64,000 nucleotides of DNA from an uncultured Gammaproteobacteria bacterium (GTDB taxonomy: Bacteria; Pseudomonadota; Gammaproteobacteria; Pseudomonadales; Pseudohongiellaceae). The number at the start of each line of letters is the position of its first letter. Within the stretch, counting starts at the first letter, position 1. This document shows positions 17,491 to 26,578 of this stretch, piece by piece. The DNA lies in contig CAILUG010000009.1 in NCBI GenBank assembly GCA_903837345.1, forward strand, positions 62,001 through 126,000, read 5' to 3'. A model generated the notes under the pieces. That model saw only the letters and a list, made by a program, of their open reading frames with translations, was not told the DNA's origin and did no database searches. Position numbers and translations under genes: made by a program.

Positions 17491-18276
17491 ATGGCAGACA
17501 TACGTGTAATTTCCTACAACGAGCACGGCAACAAACGCTGGTTCAAACCCGCTGATTTCAGGTTTGCGGCCAAAGACAAAGTGGTTGCTGTAACTTTAAG
17601 TGAAATCCCCAAGGCAATGCTTTCATTGCCTTTGGCCTTCATCAAAACCGATCTGTCCTATCAACCGGTAGTGGTTCAGGGTTTGCTGGAAGAAAAAAAT
17701 CTTTTGATAACGCCTAATGGCCAGTGGGTAGCAGATTACATTCCGCTCTTGTATCGAACCATGCCTTTCAAACTGGCGAAAAACGCCGAAGAACAATTTG
17801 TGCTCTGTGTGGATCACGAAAGTGGTCTGGTCACCGATACACCAGCGGGTTACCGGTTCCTGGAAGATGAGAAAAAAATGTCAGCTGAAGCCAATGCCAA
17901 TGCCACACTGTTAATGCAGTTTGAAGCGGATCGTCCGCGCACTGCACAAGCTTGCAAGCTGCTGGGGGATTACGGGGTAATTGAGCCGTGGGTATTACAA
18001 TTGCAGCAAAACGATGAAATCGTAACTACCGAAGGACTATATCGCATCAATGAAAACAAATTGATGGAAGTGCCTGCAGAGGTTTTGGCGCAGCTGAGAG
18101 ACTGTGGCGGCCTGATGCTGTGTTATGCCCAGCTTATATCCACGCATCACATGCAGCATTTGGGCACGTTATTGCAACGCACTCATTGGGCTGTCAAAGC
18201 GGCAGAGTCTGCCACCAAGGTTGCCCCTCTCAACATAACAGATGACAATGGCATCCTGTCATTTGCCAAAATCTAG
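17491..18276 (+). CDS. sapC: SapC-family protein
   Basis: A 261-residue protein of the SapC family (PF07277), named after the S-layer locus of Campylobacter fetus. Family hallmarks are the early FRFAAKDKVVAVTLSEIPKA-like strand region, LPLAFIK, and WVADYIPLLYRTMPF. No signal peptide or transmembrane helix is seen. Its biochemical role is not established. In C. fetus it lies beside the S-layer secretion genes, and here too it sits beside the S-layer gene. ATG 17491 was preferred over the TTG at 17479, which lacks a ribosome-binding site. Confidence 0.82.
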   Translation: MADIRVISYNEHGNKRWFKPADFRFAAKDKVVAVTLSEIPKAMLSLPLAFIKTDLSYQPVVVQGLLEEKNLLITPNGQWVADYIPLLYRTMPFKLAKNAEEQFVLCVDHESGLVTDTPAGYRFLEDEKKMSAEANANATLLMQFEADRPRTAQACKLLGDYGVIEPWVLQLQQNDEIVTTEGLYRINENKLMEVPAEVLAQLRDCGGLMLCYAQLISTHHMQHLGTLLQRTHWAVKAAESATKVAPLNITDDNGILSFAKI

Positions 18277-18307
18277 GAAGTCACCGTTAAAACAGCTGAG
18301 TGAAACC

Positions 18308-19075
18308 ATGCAAAAGACAATCTCACTGGTGTCCCTGCTCCTGCTCACTGGCTCCGTGCTGGGCCAGGAACTCACATTGTTTGAGCCGGTAGAAACCCAG
18401 GCCACAGAAGAAAAGCCTGCCCAGCCACTGGCTGGCGCGGTGAATCAGAATGGCCAGCCCGCCTATACCTTGCGCAGCGCAACCCGCATCGGCGACAGCT
18501 ACATGGTGGAATTGGTCGACCGCCAGGGCAAAGCCGTCAAGGTCAAATGGCACCAGGGGGAGCATGCGACCATCCCGGGTGCCGGTGGTTTTACCATCGA
18601 AGATATCCAGCAGCGTAACGTGGTACTGGCCCAACCAGGCAATGATCCGTGTGTGAATTCTCCTGCGAAGGGCGTGAATTGTCTGGACGCTTCGCGCAGC
18701 AAACTGGGTCTGGCGATTGCAGCACCAGTGGTGCCAGCGGCAACCCAGGCGCAAAGAGGCAACAATGGCGCAGTACCGCCAACAGGTCCCCAAAATCCGT
18801 TTGAAGCGGCAGTGCAAGCCCAACAAGCTGCGGCTGCGCAGGGCCAGCCGGTTCAGGGCCAACCCGGCGGTTTTGTAAATCCGTTCAGTGGCAGAGTCGA
18901 AGCAGGCAATCAACTCAATGCCGACCAGCAGGCAGCGCGCGATGCGCGTCAGCGTGCACGCTCCGACCGTCTCAACCAGATTCAACCCGAGCGGATTCCC
19001 GATGCCCAGGTTCCCGCCGGCATGCGACGCGTCACTACACCCTTCGGCGACAGGCTGGTCCCTGCAGGGCAATGA
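18308..19075 (+). CDS. Exported protein of unknown function with Gln/Ala-rich linker
   Basis: A 255-residue protein starting with a clear signal peptide (MQKTISLVSLLLLTGSVLGQ). A short beta-rich domain (about 45-110; YTLRSATRIGDSYMVELVDR) has the rhythm of the small periplasmic beta domains of GspC/PilP proteins, a weak resemblance only. It holds two Cys (DPCVNS, VNCLDA). A low-complexity stretch (QAQQAAAAQGQPVQGQPGG) and an Arg/Asp-rich tail follow. The stop overlaps the next start as ATGA, so it is coupled to the glycosyltransferase. The ATG at 18308 was chosen because it begins the signal peptide. Function unknown. Confidence 0.65.
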   Translation: MQKTISLVSLLLLTGSVLGQELTLFEPVETQATEEKPAQPLAGAVNQNGQPAYTLRSATRIGDSYMVELVDRQGKAVKVKWHQGEHATIPGAGGFTIEDIQQRNVVLAQPGNDPCVNSPAKGVNCLDASRSKLGLAIAAPVVPAATQAQRGNNGAVPPTGPQNPFEAAVQAQQAAAAQGQPVQGQPGGFVNPFSGRVEAGNQLNADQQAARDARQRARSDRLNQIQPERIPDAQVPAGMRRVTTPFGDRLVPAGQ

Positions 19076-19911
19076 CCACAGCCGATCATCGCGACCTTCA
19101 CCCGGTTAGCCTGAGCATTTCGCTGGTCTGCTACAAGTCGGATCCTGACCAGCTGCTCGCAACCCTGCACAGTCTGCGCGAAGCGCTGCATTTTGCGGAA
19201 CCGAAACTGACGCTCACTGCCGAATTGACCTTGGTCGACAACGGTGACGACACTGCGACACTGCACAAATTGCTGCAGCTTGGCGGGCTTGCGGCATCAG
19301 CGCAGGTAATCAGCAATCTTGCCAATTCGGGTTTCGGCACGGCCAACAATCAGGTTATCAGGCAGGCACACAGTGATTTCCATCTGGTATTGAATCCGGA
19401 TGTGGAACTGCAAATGGATGCACTGGCTGTGGCGATTGGGTATTTGCAACAACACCAGTCTGTAGTTGCCGTTTCACCAGCGTGTAAAAGTGGCGATGGT
19501 GCCATTGAATTTTTGTGCAAACGCTATCCGGGTGTGTGGGTGCTGCTGCTGCGCGGATTCGCACCACGGTGGCTGAAAAGCCGGTTTCAACCTGCGCTGG
19601 CGCATTACGAATATCAGGAACTTGCCATTGTCACCGAGCCGGCAACAGTTGAATTGATCAGCGGTTGTTTCATACTGTGCCGCACACAGGCGCTGCAAAG
19701 AGTGGGCGGTTTTGATGAAGCCTATTTTCTGTATTTCGAGGATTTTGCGCTGTCGCTGGCATTGGCGCGCATAGGTGAACTGCATTACCTGCCTGCTTGC
19801 CACATCGTGCATCACGGCGGCAAGGCAGCCAGCAAAGGACTGCAACACATCCGGTATTTTCTGAGGTCCGCCTGGCATTTTTATCGCTGCCATGGCTGGA
19901 AACTCTGGTGA
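19072..19911 (+). CDS. Family 2 glycosyltransferase (rhamnosyltransferase-like)
   Basis: A 279-residue GT-A glycosyltransferase. The N-terminal nucleotide-binding strand is LSISLVCYKSD, the DxD-type region is LVLNPDVEL (about 100), and the acceptor-side acidic motif GGFDEAYFLYFEDFALSLAL is typical of WbbL-like rhamnosyltransferases. There is no membrane helix. With rfbA-C-D-B close downstream, dTDP-rhamnose is the likely donor. It would act on lipid-linked O-antigen or S-layer glycan intermediates at the inner face of the cytoplasmic membrane. Confidence 0.85.
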   Translation: MTTADHRDLHPVSLSISLVCYKSDPDQLLATLHSLREALHFAEPKLTLTAELTLVDNGDDTATLHKLLQLGGLAASAQVISNLANSGFGTANNQVIRQAHSDFHLVLNPDVELQMDALAVAIGYLQQHQSVVAVSPACKSGDGAIEFLCKRYPGVWVLLLRGFAPRWLKSRFQPALAHYEYQELAIVTEPATVELISGCFILCRTQALQRVGGFDEAYFLYFEDFALSLALARIGELHYLPACHIVHHGGKAASKGLQHIRYFLRSAWHFYRCHGWKLW

Positions 19912-19931
19912 GCACAGCAGTGAATCAAACC

Positions 19932-20849
19932 ATGAAAATCCTGGTTACCGGAGCCAGTGGCTATATCGGCTCCGTGCTGGTGCCATTATTGTTGCAACAG
20001 CACCATCAGATCCGGATCGTTACACGCGCAGTTTCACGAGTGCCGCAGGCGTGGGCCAATGCAGTTGCCATAGTTGAGGGCGATTTGGGTGACGCAGCTG
20101 TATGCCAACAAGCAGTGGCAGGCATCGACACTGTTATCCATCTGGCCGGCCTGGCTCATGTCAGCGCCAGCCGGCAGCAACATCAGCAGGAAAACTTTAT
20201 CAACACCCAACAGTTGGCACGTGCTGCGGTTGCTGCGGGGGTGAAAGTGTTCGTGTACCAAAGCAGCAGCAAGGCCAATTATCCTGACCATACAAGTTAT
20301 GGCGAGTTCAAACGGGCCAGTGAAAACTATCTCTTGGGTTTGGCAGGCTCTGCGCCCTCCATGCGGGTGGTGTGTTTGCGCCCGGGCATAGTCTATGGTG
20401 CGGGCATGCGCAACAACCTCAGGACGTTGCTGCAGCTGCTGGGCAAACCATCGCTGCCCCTATTTGCCCGATCAAGCAACACCATCAGCATGATCAGTGT
20501 GGAAGCTTGTGCCGAGGCCATCCTCGCCGCCTTGGGCAACCCGCAACTGACGGGCAAGGTGTGGGAGCTGAATGATGGGGTCGCCTACACATTGGACGAT
20601 CTGGTGGTGCAGGTGCGTCGCCAGCTTCGGTTACCCATGCCCCGGTTCTATTGTCCGCGCTACCTGCTGTGGCAGGTGTTTGCCATTTCCGGGATTATGC
20701 CTGCGCGACGCGGGCTGGGCTTGAACACCTATCGTGCACTCTTCCTGGAACCCGCCAACCTGGATGACAGCTTCGCCAGGGCAAGTGGCGTGAAAGCTGC
20801 CACCACGTTTTACGACAAACTCCCCGAATTGCTCAAACAGGGGGAGTAA
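19932..20849 (+). CDS. NAD-dependent epimerase/dehydratase (extended SDR)
   Basis: A 305-residue nucleotide-sugar enzyme. The Rossmann start is MKILVTGASGYIG (GxxGxxG), the catalytic YGEFK fits YxxxK, and LRPGIVYGAG is typical of UDP-sugar 4-epimerases and 4-reductases. It may be a WbpV/GalE-like reductase supplying an N-acetyl sugar, but the substrate cannot be read from sequence. ATG 19932 places the first beta strand at the N-terminus; an in-frame GTG at 19908 overlaps the stop of the glycosyltransferase and is an alternative. Confidence 0.8.
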   Translation: MKILVTGASGYIGSVLVPLLLQQHHQIRIVTRAVSRVPQAWANAVAIVEGDLGDAAVCQQAVAGIDTVIHLAGLAHVSASRQQHQQENFINTQQLARAAVAAGVKVFVYQSSSKANYPDHTSYGEFKRASENYLLGLAGSAPSMRVVCLRPGIVYGAGMRNNLRTLLQLLGKPSLPLFARSSNTISMISVEACAEAILAALGNPQLTGKVWELNDGVAYTLDDLVVQVRRQLRLPMPRFYCPRYLLWQVFAISGIMPARRGLGLNTYRALFLEPANLDDSFARASGVKAATTFYDKLPELLKQGE

Positions 20850-20906
20850 TATGCGAAAATACATCGCATTACAGAGGTCATCAGCAGTGAATTTGAAGGG
20901 GCGCTA

Positions 20907-21809
20907 GTGATAAAAAAAGGCATTATTCTGGCCGGGGGCTCGGGCACCCGGCTACACCCGATAACAGCCACTGTCAGCAAACAATTGTTGCCGGTGTACG
21001 ACAAGCCAATGATCTATTACCCACTGGCAACGCTGTTGCAAGCCGGCATTCGTGATGTGTTGATCATCACCACGCCGCAAGATGCCCAGGCCTTCCGGAA
21101 TCTGTTGCAGGATGGCAGCCAGTGGGGCATCAATCTCCAGTATGCCCAGCAGCCCAAGCCCGAAGGCCTGGCACAGGCCTTTATCATTGGTGAGCGTTTC
21201 ATTGGCAAAGACAGCGTGTGTCTGGTGCTGGGCGACAATATTTTCTATGGCAGCAACATCGAGCAGCGGTTGCAGGCCGCAGTGAAACGCAAGAGTGGCG
21301 CCAGTATTTTTGCCTACTATGTAAACGATCCGGAACGTTATGGAGTCGTCAGCTTTGACGCAGACGGCAATGCTGTGCATCTGGAAGAAAAGCCGCAGAA
21401 ACCACAATCCAATTATGCAGTCACCGGCTTGTACATGTACGACAACCAGGTGGTGGAGTTTGCCAGGAACCTGAAACCTTCCAAACGCGGTGAACTGGAA
21501 ATCACCGATCTCAACAAGGTCTACCTTGATAACAAGGCGCTGAATGTGGAGTTGTTTGATCGCGGCACTGCCTGGCTCGATACCGGCACCGTTACCTCCT
21601 TGCTGGATGCCGCCAATTTCATACGTGTACTGGAAGAGCGGCAGGGGCTGAAGATTGCTTGCGTGGAAGAAATCGCCTGGCGCAAAGGCTGGCTCGACGA
21701 TGAACAATTGCTGGCACTCGCCAAACCGCTGGCCAAGAGCGGCTACGGCGTCTATCTGCAAAACCTGTTGAAGCATGAACGTGCCGGCAGAAACCAGCCC
21801 AAGGCCTGA
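20907..21809 (+). CDS. rfbA: Glucose-1-phosphate thymidylyltransferase
   Basis: First enzyme of dTDP-L-rhamnose synthesis: dTTP plus glucose-1-phosphate to dTDP-glucose. The 300-residue protein has the nucleotidyltransferase signature [11 protein letters not shown] (8-18), [17 protein letters not shown], the GDNIFYG metal site, and the RfbA-type end [15 protein letters not shown]. The GTG start at 20907 is preceded by GAAGGGG at good spacing. Its stop overlaps the rfbC start, opening a tightly packed rfbA-C-D-B run. Confidence 0.96.
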   Translation: MIKKGIILAGGSGTRLHPITATVSKQLLPVYDKPMIYYPLATLLQAGIRDVLIITTPQDAQAFRNLLQDGSQWGINLQYAQQPKPEGLAQAFIIGERFIGKDSVCLVLGDNIFYGSNIEQRLQAAVKRKSGASIFAYYVNDPERYGVVSFDADGNAVHLEEKPQKPQSNYAVTGLYMYDNQVVEFARNLKPSKRGELEITDLNKVYLDNKALNVELFDRGTAWLDTGTVTSLLDAANFIRVLEERQGLKIACVEEIAWRKGWLDDEQLLALAKPLAKSGYGVYLQNLLKHERAGRNQPKA

Positions 21810-22354
21810 TGATGAAACTGACTGCAACTTCACATCCGGAAGTGCTGGTACTGGAGCCGAAAATCCACGGCGACCATCGCGGTTTCTTTCTGGAAACATT
21901 CCGCAGCAGTGTTTTTGCCGCAGCCGGCTTGCCGGATACTTTCGTGCAGGACAATCACAGCAAATCCAGTGCCGGCATCCTGCGTGGTTTGCATTACCAG
22001 ATACAGCAGCCGCAGGGCAAACTGGTGCGTTGCATCAATGGTGAAGTGTTTGATGTGGCAGTGGACATCCGCAGGAGTTCTCCCCGTTTCGGCCAGTGGG
22101 TGGGTGTGCATCTGTCTGCCGACAACAAGCTGGCCTTGTGGGTGCCGCCAGGTTTTGCGCATGGGTTCCTGGTGCTGTCGGCAAGCGCAGAGATTACCTA
22201 TAAATGCACCACCTACTATGCACCGGAACACGACCGCAGCCTGTTGTGGAATGACCCTGACTTGCACATAGCCTGGCCCACATCGACGCAAGTGATATTG
22301 TCAGACAAAGACAAACTTGCGCCGCCGTTGCAACTGGCAGACCTGTTTCCCTGA
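21809..22354 (+). CDS. rfbC: dTDP-4-dehydrorhamnose 3,5-epimerase
   Basis: A 181-residue cupin-fold epimerase acting on dTDP-4-dehydro-6-deoxyglucose, the third step of the rhamnose pathway. Visible family motifs are HGDHRGFFLETFR, QDNHSKSSAGILRGLHYQ (catalytic His in LRGLHYQ) and WVPPGFAHGFLVLS. The length is standard. The start ATG overlaps the rfbA stop (TGATGATG; ATG 21812 is equally possible). Confidence 0.96.
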   Translation: MMKLTATSHPEVLVLEPKIHGDHRGFFLETFRSSVFAAAGLPDTFVQDNHSKSSAGILRGLHYQIQQPQGKLVRCINGEVFDVAVDIRRSSPRFGQWVGVHLSADNKLALWVPPGFAHGFLVLSASAEITYKCTTYYAPEHDRSLLWNDPDLHIAWPTSTQVILSDKDKLAPPLQLADLFP

Positions 22355-22355
22355 C

Positions 22356-23222
22356 ATGAAAATCCTGTTGACGGGTGCCAATGGCCAATTGGGCAAACAA
22401 GTGCAGCAGTTGGCCCCGCCGGGGATGCAGCTGGTTGCGCTCACTTCGGATCAGCTGGATCTTACCAATGCCGAACAGGTGCAAGTACTTGTCCGCCATC
22501 ACCAGCCTGATGTTGTTATCAACGCAGCAGCTTACACGCAGGTGGATAAAGCCGAGTCGGAAAGCGGATTTGCCTTTGCTGTCAATCAGCATGGTGTGGC
22601 CAATCTCGTCAATGCCACTAATGCCAATACCCGGCTGATTCATATCTCTACTGACTTCGTGTTTGATGGGCACTCGCAAGTGCCCTATCCAACCAATGCG
22701 ATACCCAATCCGCTCAGCGTTTATGGCCAGAGCAAACTGGCAGGTGAGCAGATCCTGCAGCAGCAGGTGTCCACTCACAGCTGCATCATCCGCACCGCCT
22801 GGCTGTATTCAGCCGGCAGCAAAAATTTTCTGCATACAATGCTGCAGTTGATGCAAACGCGCGACAGTCTGCGCGTGGTGGCTGATCAGCGTGGCACGCC
22901 AACGTCAGCGGCCGGCCTGGCTGTTGCTGTATGGCGGGCAGTGCAACTGCCACAAGTGAATGGCATCCTGCATTGGACTGATGAGGGTGAAACCACATGG
23001 TACGGCTTTGCCTGCGAGATACAGCGGCTGGGGCTTGAGTACGGGTTGCTGCAGGAACAGGTGCCTATTCATCCGATAGCCACCAGCGACTATCCGACAC
23101 CGGCACGGCGGCCTGCCTACAGCGTGCTCGACAAGGAAAGCACCTTTGCAGCACTGGGTCTGCGCGCACTGCCGTGGCAAGCTGCGCTGGCAACAGTCAT
23201 CCGGCAATTGGCGAACAATTGA
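22356..23222 (+). CDS. rfbD: dTDP-4-dehydrorhamnose reductase
   Basis: A 288-residue SDR enzyme that makes dTDP-L-rhamnose, the last step of the pathway. The N-terminus is MKILLTGANGQLGKQ, with HISTDFVFDG and the catalytic YGQSKLAGE (YxxxK). It follows rfbC with no real gap. ATG 22356 starts the Rossmann strand; the in-frame TTG at 22317 inside rfbC is less likely. Confidence 0.95.
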   Translation: MKILLTGANGQLGKQVQQLAPPGMQLVALTSDQLDLTNAEQVQVLVRHHQPDVVINAAAYTQVDKAESESGFAFAVNQHGVANLVNATNANTRLIHISTDFVFDGHSQVPYPTNAIPNPLSVYGQSKLAGEQILQQQVSTHSCIIRTAWLYSAGSKNFLHTMLQLMQTRDSLRVVADQRGTPTSAAGLAVAVWRAVQLPQVNGILHWTDEGETTWYGFACEIQRLGLEYGLLQEQVPIHPIATSDYPTPARRPAYSVLDKESTFAALGLRALPWQAALATVIRQLANN

Positions 23223-23242
23223 ATTGAAACAGTGAGAACGGC

Positions 23243-24316
23243 ATGAGCAAGTTATTGGTCACCGGCGGCGCCGGTTTTATCGGCAGCAATTTTGTGCACT
23301 ACTGGTTGCAGCAGCATGCAGGCGACAGTGTGGTAGTGCTGGATGCACTCACCTACGCGGGTAACAAACACAATCTGGCCGGCTGTCAGGGCAACGCGGG
23401 TTTTCTGTTCGTGCACGGCTCCATCAATGATCAGGCATTGGTGGAAAGTCTGCTGACCCAACACGTCATCGATACCATCGTGCACTTCGCTGCCGAAAGT
23501 CATGTCGACCGTTCCATCAGCGGCCCCGATGCGTTTATCGAGACCAATGTCATCGGCACCCACAGCTTGCTGAAAGCCGCCCGCAAGGTGTGGACGCAGA
23601 GTGGCTTTGCCGGCAAGCGTTTCCATCATGTGTCCACCGACGAAGTTTATGGCACGCTGGGGCCGGACGACCCGGCGTTTTCTGAACTGACGCCCTATGC
23701 TCCCAATTCTCCCTATGCTGCCAGCAAGGCTGCCTCCGATCATCTGGTGCGCGCCTACCACCACACTTACGGCTTGCCGGTGACCAGCAGCAACTGTTCG
23801 AACAATTACGGACCCTTCCACTTTCCGGAAAAACTGTTGCCGCTGTGTTTGCTGAATATCCTGCAAGGCAAGCCGTTGCCGATTTATGGTGATGGCATGC
23901 AAATTCGTGACTGGCTGCACGTTGCCGATCACAATCGTGGCATAGACTTGATCCTGCAGAAGGGCGTCGTGGGCGAAAGCTACAATATCGGCGGCAACAA
24001 TGAGTGGGCCAACCTGAACACAGTGAAACTGTTGTGCAGCATCGTCGATGAACTGTTTGCTGAAGATGACACGCTGGCCAACCGGTTTCCGCACAGTCCC
24101 AGTGGTCACGGCAAAAGCGCGGCAACGCTGATCACCTTTGTGACGGATCGCCCGGGCCACGATACCCGCTACGCAATCAATGCCGACAAGATTACCAGGG
24201 AGCTGGGCTATCGTCCGCTGATGACTTTCCAGAGCGGCCTCTACAGCACCGTGCAATGGTATCTGCAGAATGAACCCTGGTGGCGCGGCATCCAGGACCA
24301 GAGTTATCGCTACTGA
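23243..24316 (+). CDS. rfbB: dTDP-glucose 4,6-dehydratase
   Basis: A 357-residue SDR enzyme for the second rhamnose step. It has GGAGFIGSNFVHYW at the N-terminus, FAAESHVDRSI, HVSTDEVYGTLG with the catalytic Asp-Glu, and YAASKAASDHLVRAY (YxxxK). The C-terminal DRPGHDTRYAINADKI is diagnostic. It closes the rfbA-C-D-B run; more often rfbB comes first. The precursor can feed O-antigen or S-layer glycan synthesis. Confidence 0.96.
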   Translation: MSKLLVTGGAGFIGSNFVHYWLQQHAGDSVVVLDALTYAGNKHNLAGCQGNAGFLFVHGSINDQALVESLLTQHVIDTIVHFAAESHVDRSISGPDAFIETNVIGTHSLLKAARKVWTQSGFAGKRFHHVSTDEVYGTLGPDDPAFSELTPYAPNSPYAASKAASDHLVRAYHHTYGLPVTSSNCSNNYGPFHFPEKLLPLCLLNILQGKPLPIYGDGMQIRDWLHVADHNRGIDLILQKGVVGESYNIGGNNEWANLNTVKLLCSIVDELFAEDDTLANRFPHSPSGHGKSAATLITFVTDRPGHDTRYAINADKITRELGYRPLMTFQSGLYSTVQWYLQNEPWWRGIQDQSYRY

Positions 24317-24371
24317 CAACTGTCGGTTGTGCTGACACAGTCGTCACCCTGTCGTGACAGAGAGATTAATC

Positions 24372-25013
24372 ATGCGATTCAGCCGGTATAACCTGGCTTC
24401 AGCATTCACAGCAAAATGTTTGCTGTGCCTGTGCCTTGTGCTGGCAACCATGCAGGGTAATGCCACGGTCTTGCAGGATTTCAGCTTTGAAGAACTGGTG
24501 GCGAAATCCGCGTTCATCTTTGCCGGTAAGGTTGTGGACTCGCGTGAAGAGCTGCAGGGCGAGCTGGTGTACACAATGGTGACCTTCAGTGTCGTTGAAA
24601 CCTTGAAAGGACAGGCCCCGCAACCAACCATCGAATTGCGCTTCGTCGGCGGTGCAGCCAGCGGCTTCACAGTTAAAGTGGCAAGCCAGTTCATTCCGGC
24701 AGTTGGAGTTCGCGGTATTTTCTTTGTCGAGAGCCTTGATAGCAAACAGGTAAATCCGCTCACCGGCTGGCAACAGGGATATTTTCCGCTTATGCAGGAT
24801 GCGGCGGGCGTTGACTATCTCGACATGCGTCAGCGCCCTGACCTGAAAATCCCGGGGCTGGTAGTGGATCCGCTGGTGAGCAAGATGCTGGCGATGGGAT
24901 TCAGCTCGGCAGCCATCGACGCCAAGGTGCCGCGTGCCTTCCTGTTTTCACTGGCTGATTTTCGCGCTGCGATTCTCGACCAGACAAGTCGCACGCAAAC
25001 GGCGGTGCCATGA
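24372..25013 (+). CDS. Exported protein coupled to a matrixin protease (possible NTR/OB-like fold)
   Basis: A 213-residue protein with a signal peptide (CLLCLCLVLATMQGNA) and a beta-rich body: FAGKVVDS, TMVTFSVVETLKG, TIELRFVGGAASG, GVRGIFFVES. This pattern recalls small OB/NTR-like secreted domains, including TIMP-type inhibitors, but the similarity is by eye only. Its stop overlaps the start of the metalloprotease gene (ATGA), so the two are translated together. Possible roles are protease inhibitor, chaperone or co-secreted partner. ATG 24372 starts the signal peptide; GTG 24354 lies upstream in frame. Confidence 0.6.
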   Translation: MRFSRYNLASAFTAKCLLCLCLVLATMQGNATVLQDFSFEELVAKSAFIFAGKVVDSREELQGELVYTMVTFSVVETLKGQAPQPTIELRFVGGAASGFTVKVASQFIPAVGVRGIFFVESLDSKQVNPLTGWQQGYFPLMQDAAGVDYLDMRQRPDLKIPGLVVDPLVSKMLAMGFSSAAIDAKVPRAFLFSLADFRAAILDQTSRTQTAVP

Positions 25014-26491
25014 GATCAATGCCTGCCAAACGTGTTTGCCAGTCATTGTTGTTGCTGGCCAGCTGCGTGATGCCAGCGCTGTTGGCCTACAACACCAACG
25101 GTAATCGCTGGGCAGACGGCACGACAACTTTCTATACCGGACTTGCCGGCACTGCTCCGTCCGGCACCCATTGGTCAACAGCACTTGCTGCAGCCATGAA
25201 GCAGTGGACTGACAAGACCAGTTTTGTCTATGTGGCAAACAAGGATTATGTAAATCCTTGCAACGGCTATACCCGCAGTCAAAGTGGCACCGATTTCCCG
25301 AGCGGAAACGGTGACCACAAAAACGGAGCTGATTTCCGCACCAACGTATGCGGCAACGATTTTGGCTCAGGCGTGCTGGCACTGACCCTGACTTCCTCCG
25401 TTTCCGGGCCATTCGGTTTTTCTTATCTGCAGGAAGCCGACATCGTTTTCAATGGCTCGAGTGCTTACACCTGGGATATTTACGACGGTCCCAAGACAGC
25501 CAATATTGATTTTGGGCGTGTAGTTTTGCATGAACTCGGTCATGCACTGGGGCTTGACCACGAAAACACTGCCTCTGCCATCATGGCCCCGCGCATCAGC
25601 AACCTTTACCAGTTGCAGCCAGATGATATTGACGGGGCCCAGGCTCTTTATGGTCCCGAAACGTTGTGCCCGATTACTTCATTGCCGTTGAATGGCGTCA
25701 TCACGAACAGCCTTGGACTCCCCGACTGCCGAATCAAGGATTTTTTTGGTGGCGGCACCGACGACAGTTTCGTGGATGCCTACCGCTTGTCACTGTCTGC
25801 CCCTGTGCACATTGTTGCCGACATGGTGTCATCACAGCTGGATCCGGTGTTGGTGTTGACCGACTCCAGGCTCAGGATGCTGGACATTTTTGACGACAAT
25901 CTCGGGACTTGTAACGCGCACATGGATACAACGCTGGCAGCCGGAGACTATCTGCTGCTGGCCAATACCTATGCCCAGCCAGCCAAATGTGGCACCAACC
26001 AGGGTAGCTATTCGCTCAGTCTTGCCAGCAACCCTCAGCCTGCTCTGGGGAAAACCCTCACCACTTCCGGCGCTACTGCTTCGGCCGCTGTCTTCGCCGG
26101 AGGCGCCAGCGCGGATGGAGGGGCAACTTTCCAGACCAGCTTCACCGGCCAGGACAGTATCTCTGTGGGTGCCCGGATACTGATGGACCCCTCCCAGATC
26201 GGCCAGAACGGCAAAGTCTATGTGCTGATCCTGCTCAGCAATGGCAGCAAGTTCAGCATGACCAGCACGGGTAAATTTGTGGCTTTTAGCGGGGATTTGA
26301 GCCAATTGGCCAGCTACAAAAGCGGTCCGCTGGCCGCCCTGGAGCAGATCAGCGTTGCCCAGAACCAGAAGACGGCAGGTACGGGTTTGGCCGGCCTCTG
26401 GTACTCGATCTATGTCGGTTATGCCCTTGATAGCAAGCCAGGAGACATCCAGTACAGCAGCGTCCCCATAGGCTTCAACATAGCCCGCTGA
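25010..26491 (+). CDS. Matrixin-type zinc metallopeptidase with pre-peptidase C-terminal domain
   Basis: A 493-residue secreted protease. The N-terminal hydrophobic signal (LLLLASCVMPALLA) is followed by the catalytic domain with the metzincin motif HELGHALGLDH (about 179-189) and the Met-turn in AIMAPR. A PPC-type beta domain follows (about 245-345; DSFVDAYRLSLSAPVHIVAD, ending QGSYSLSL). The last 140 residues form a further unknown beta domain. The presumed mature form would be outside the cell or in the periplasm. There is no obvious cysteine-switch propeptide, so control may rest with the protein from the upstream coupled gene. Confidence 0.88.
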   Translation: MRSMPAKRVCQSLLLLASCVMPALLAYNTNGNRWADGTTTFYTGLAGTAPSGTHWSTALAAAMKQWTDKTSFVYVANKDYVNPCNGYTRSQSGTDFPSGNGDHKNGADFRTNVCGNDFGSGVLALTLTSSVSGPFGFSYLQEADIVFNGSSAYTWDIYDGPKTANIDFGRVVLHELGHALGLDHENTASAIMAPRISNLYQLQPDDIDGAQALYGPETLCPITSLPLNGVITNSLGLPDCRIKDFFGGGTDDSFVDAYRLSLSAPVHIVADMVSSQLDPVLVLTDSRLRMLDIFDDNLGTCNAHMDTTLAAGDYLLLANTYAQPAKCGTNQGSYSLSLASNPQPALGKTLTTSGATASAAVFAGGASADGGATFQTSFTGQDSISVGARILMDPSQIGQNGKVYVLILLSNGSKFSMTSTGKFVAFSGDLSQLASYKSGPLAALEQISVAQNQKTAGTGLAGLWYSIYVGYALDSKPGDIQYSSVPIGFNIAR

Positions 26492-26578
26492 CAAATCCGG
26501 CGGATTCCGGTTCCGGGCGGAGCCATTTCCCCCTATAATTCGCGCCGTTTTGTGCTCCCCAATCATGAGGAATATTGC

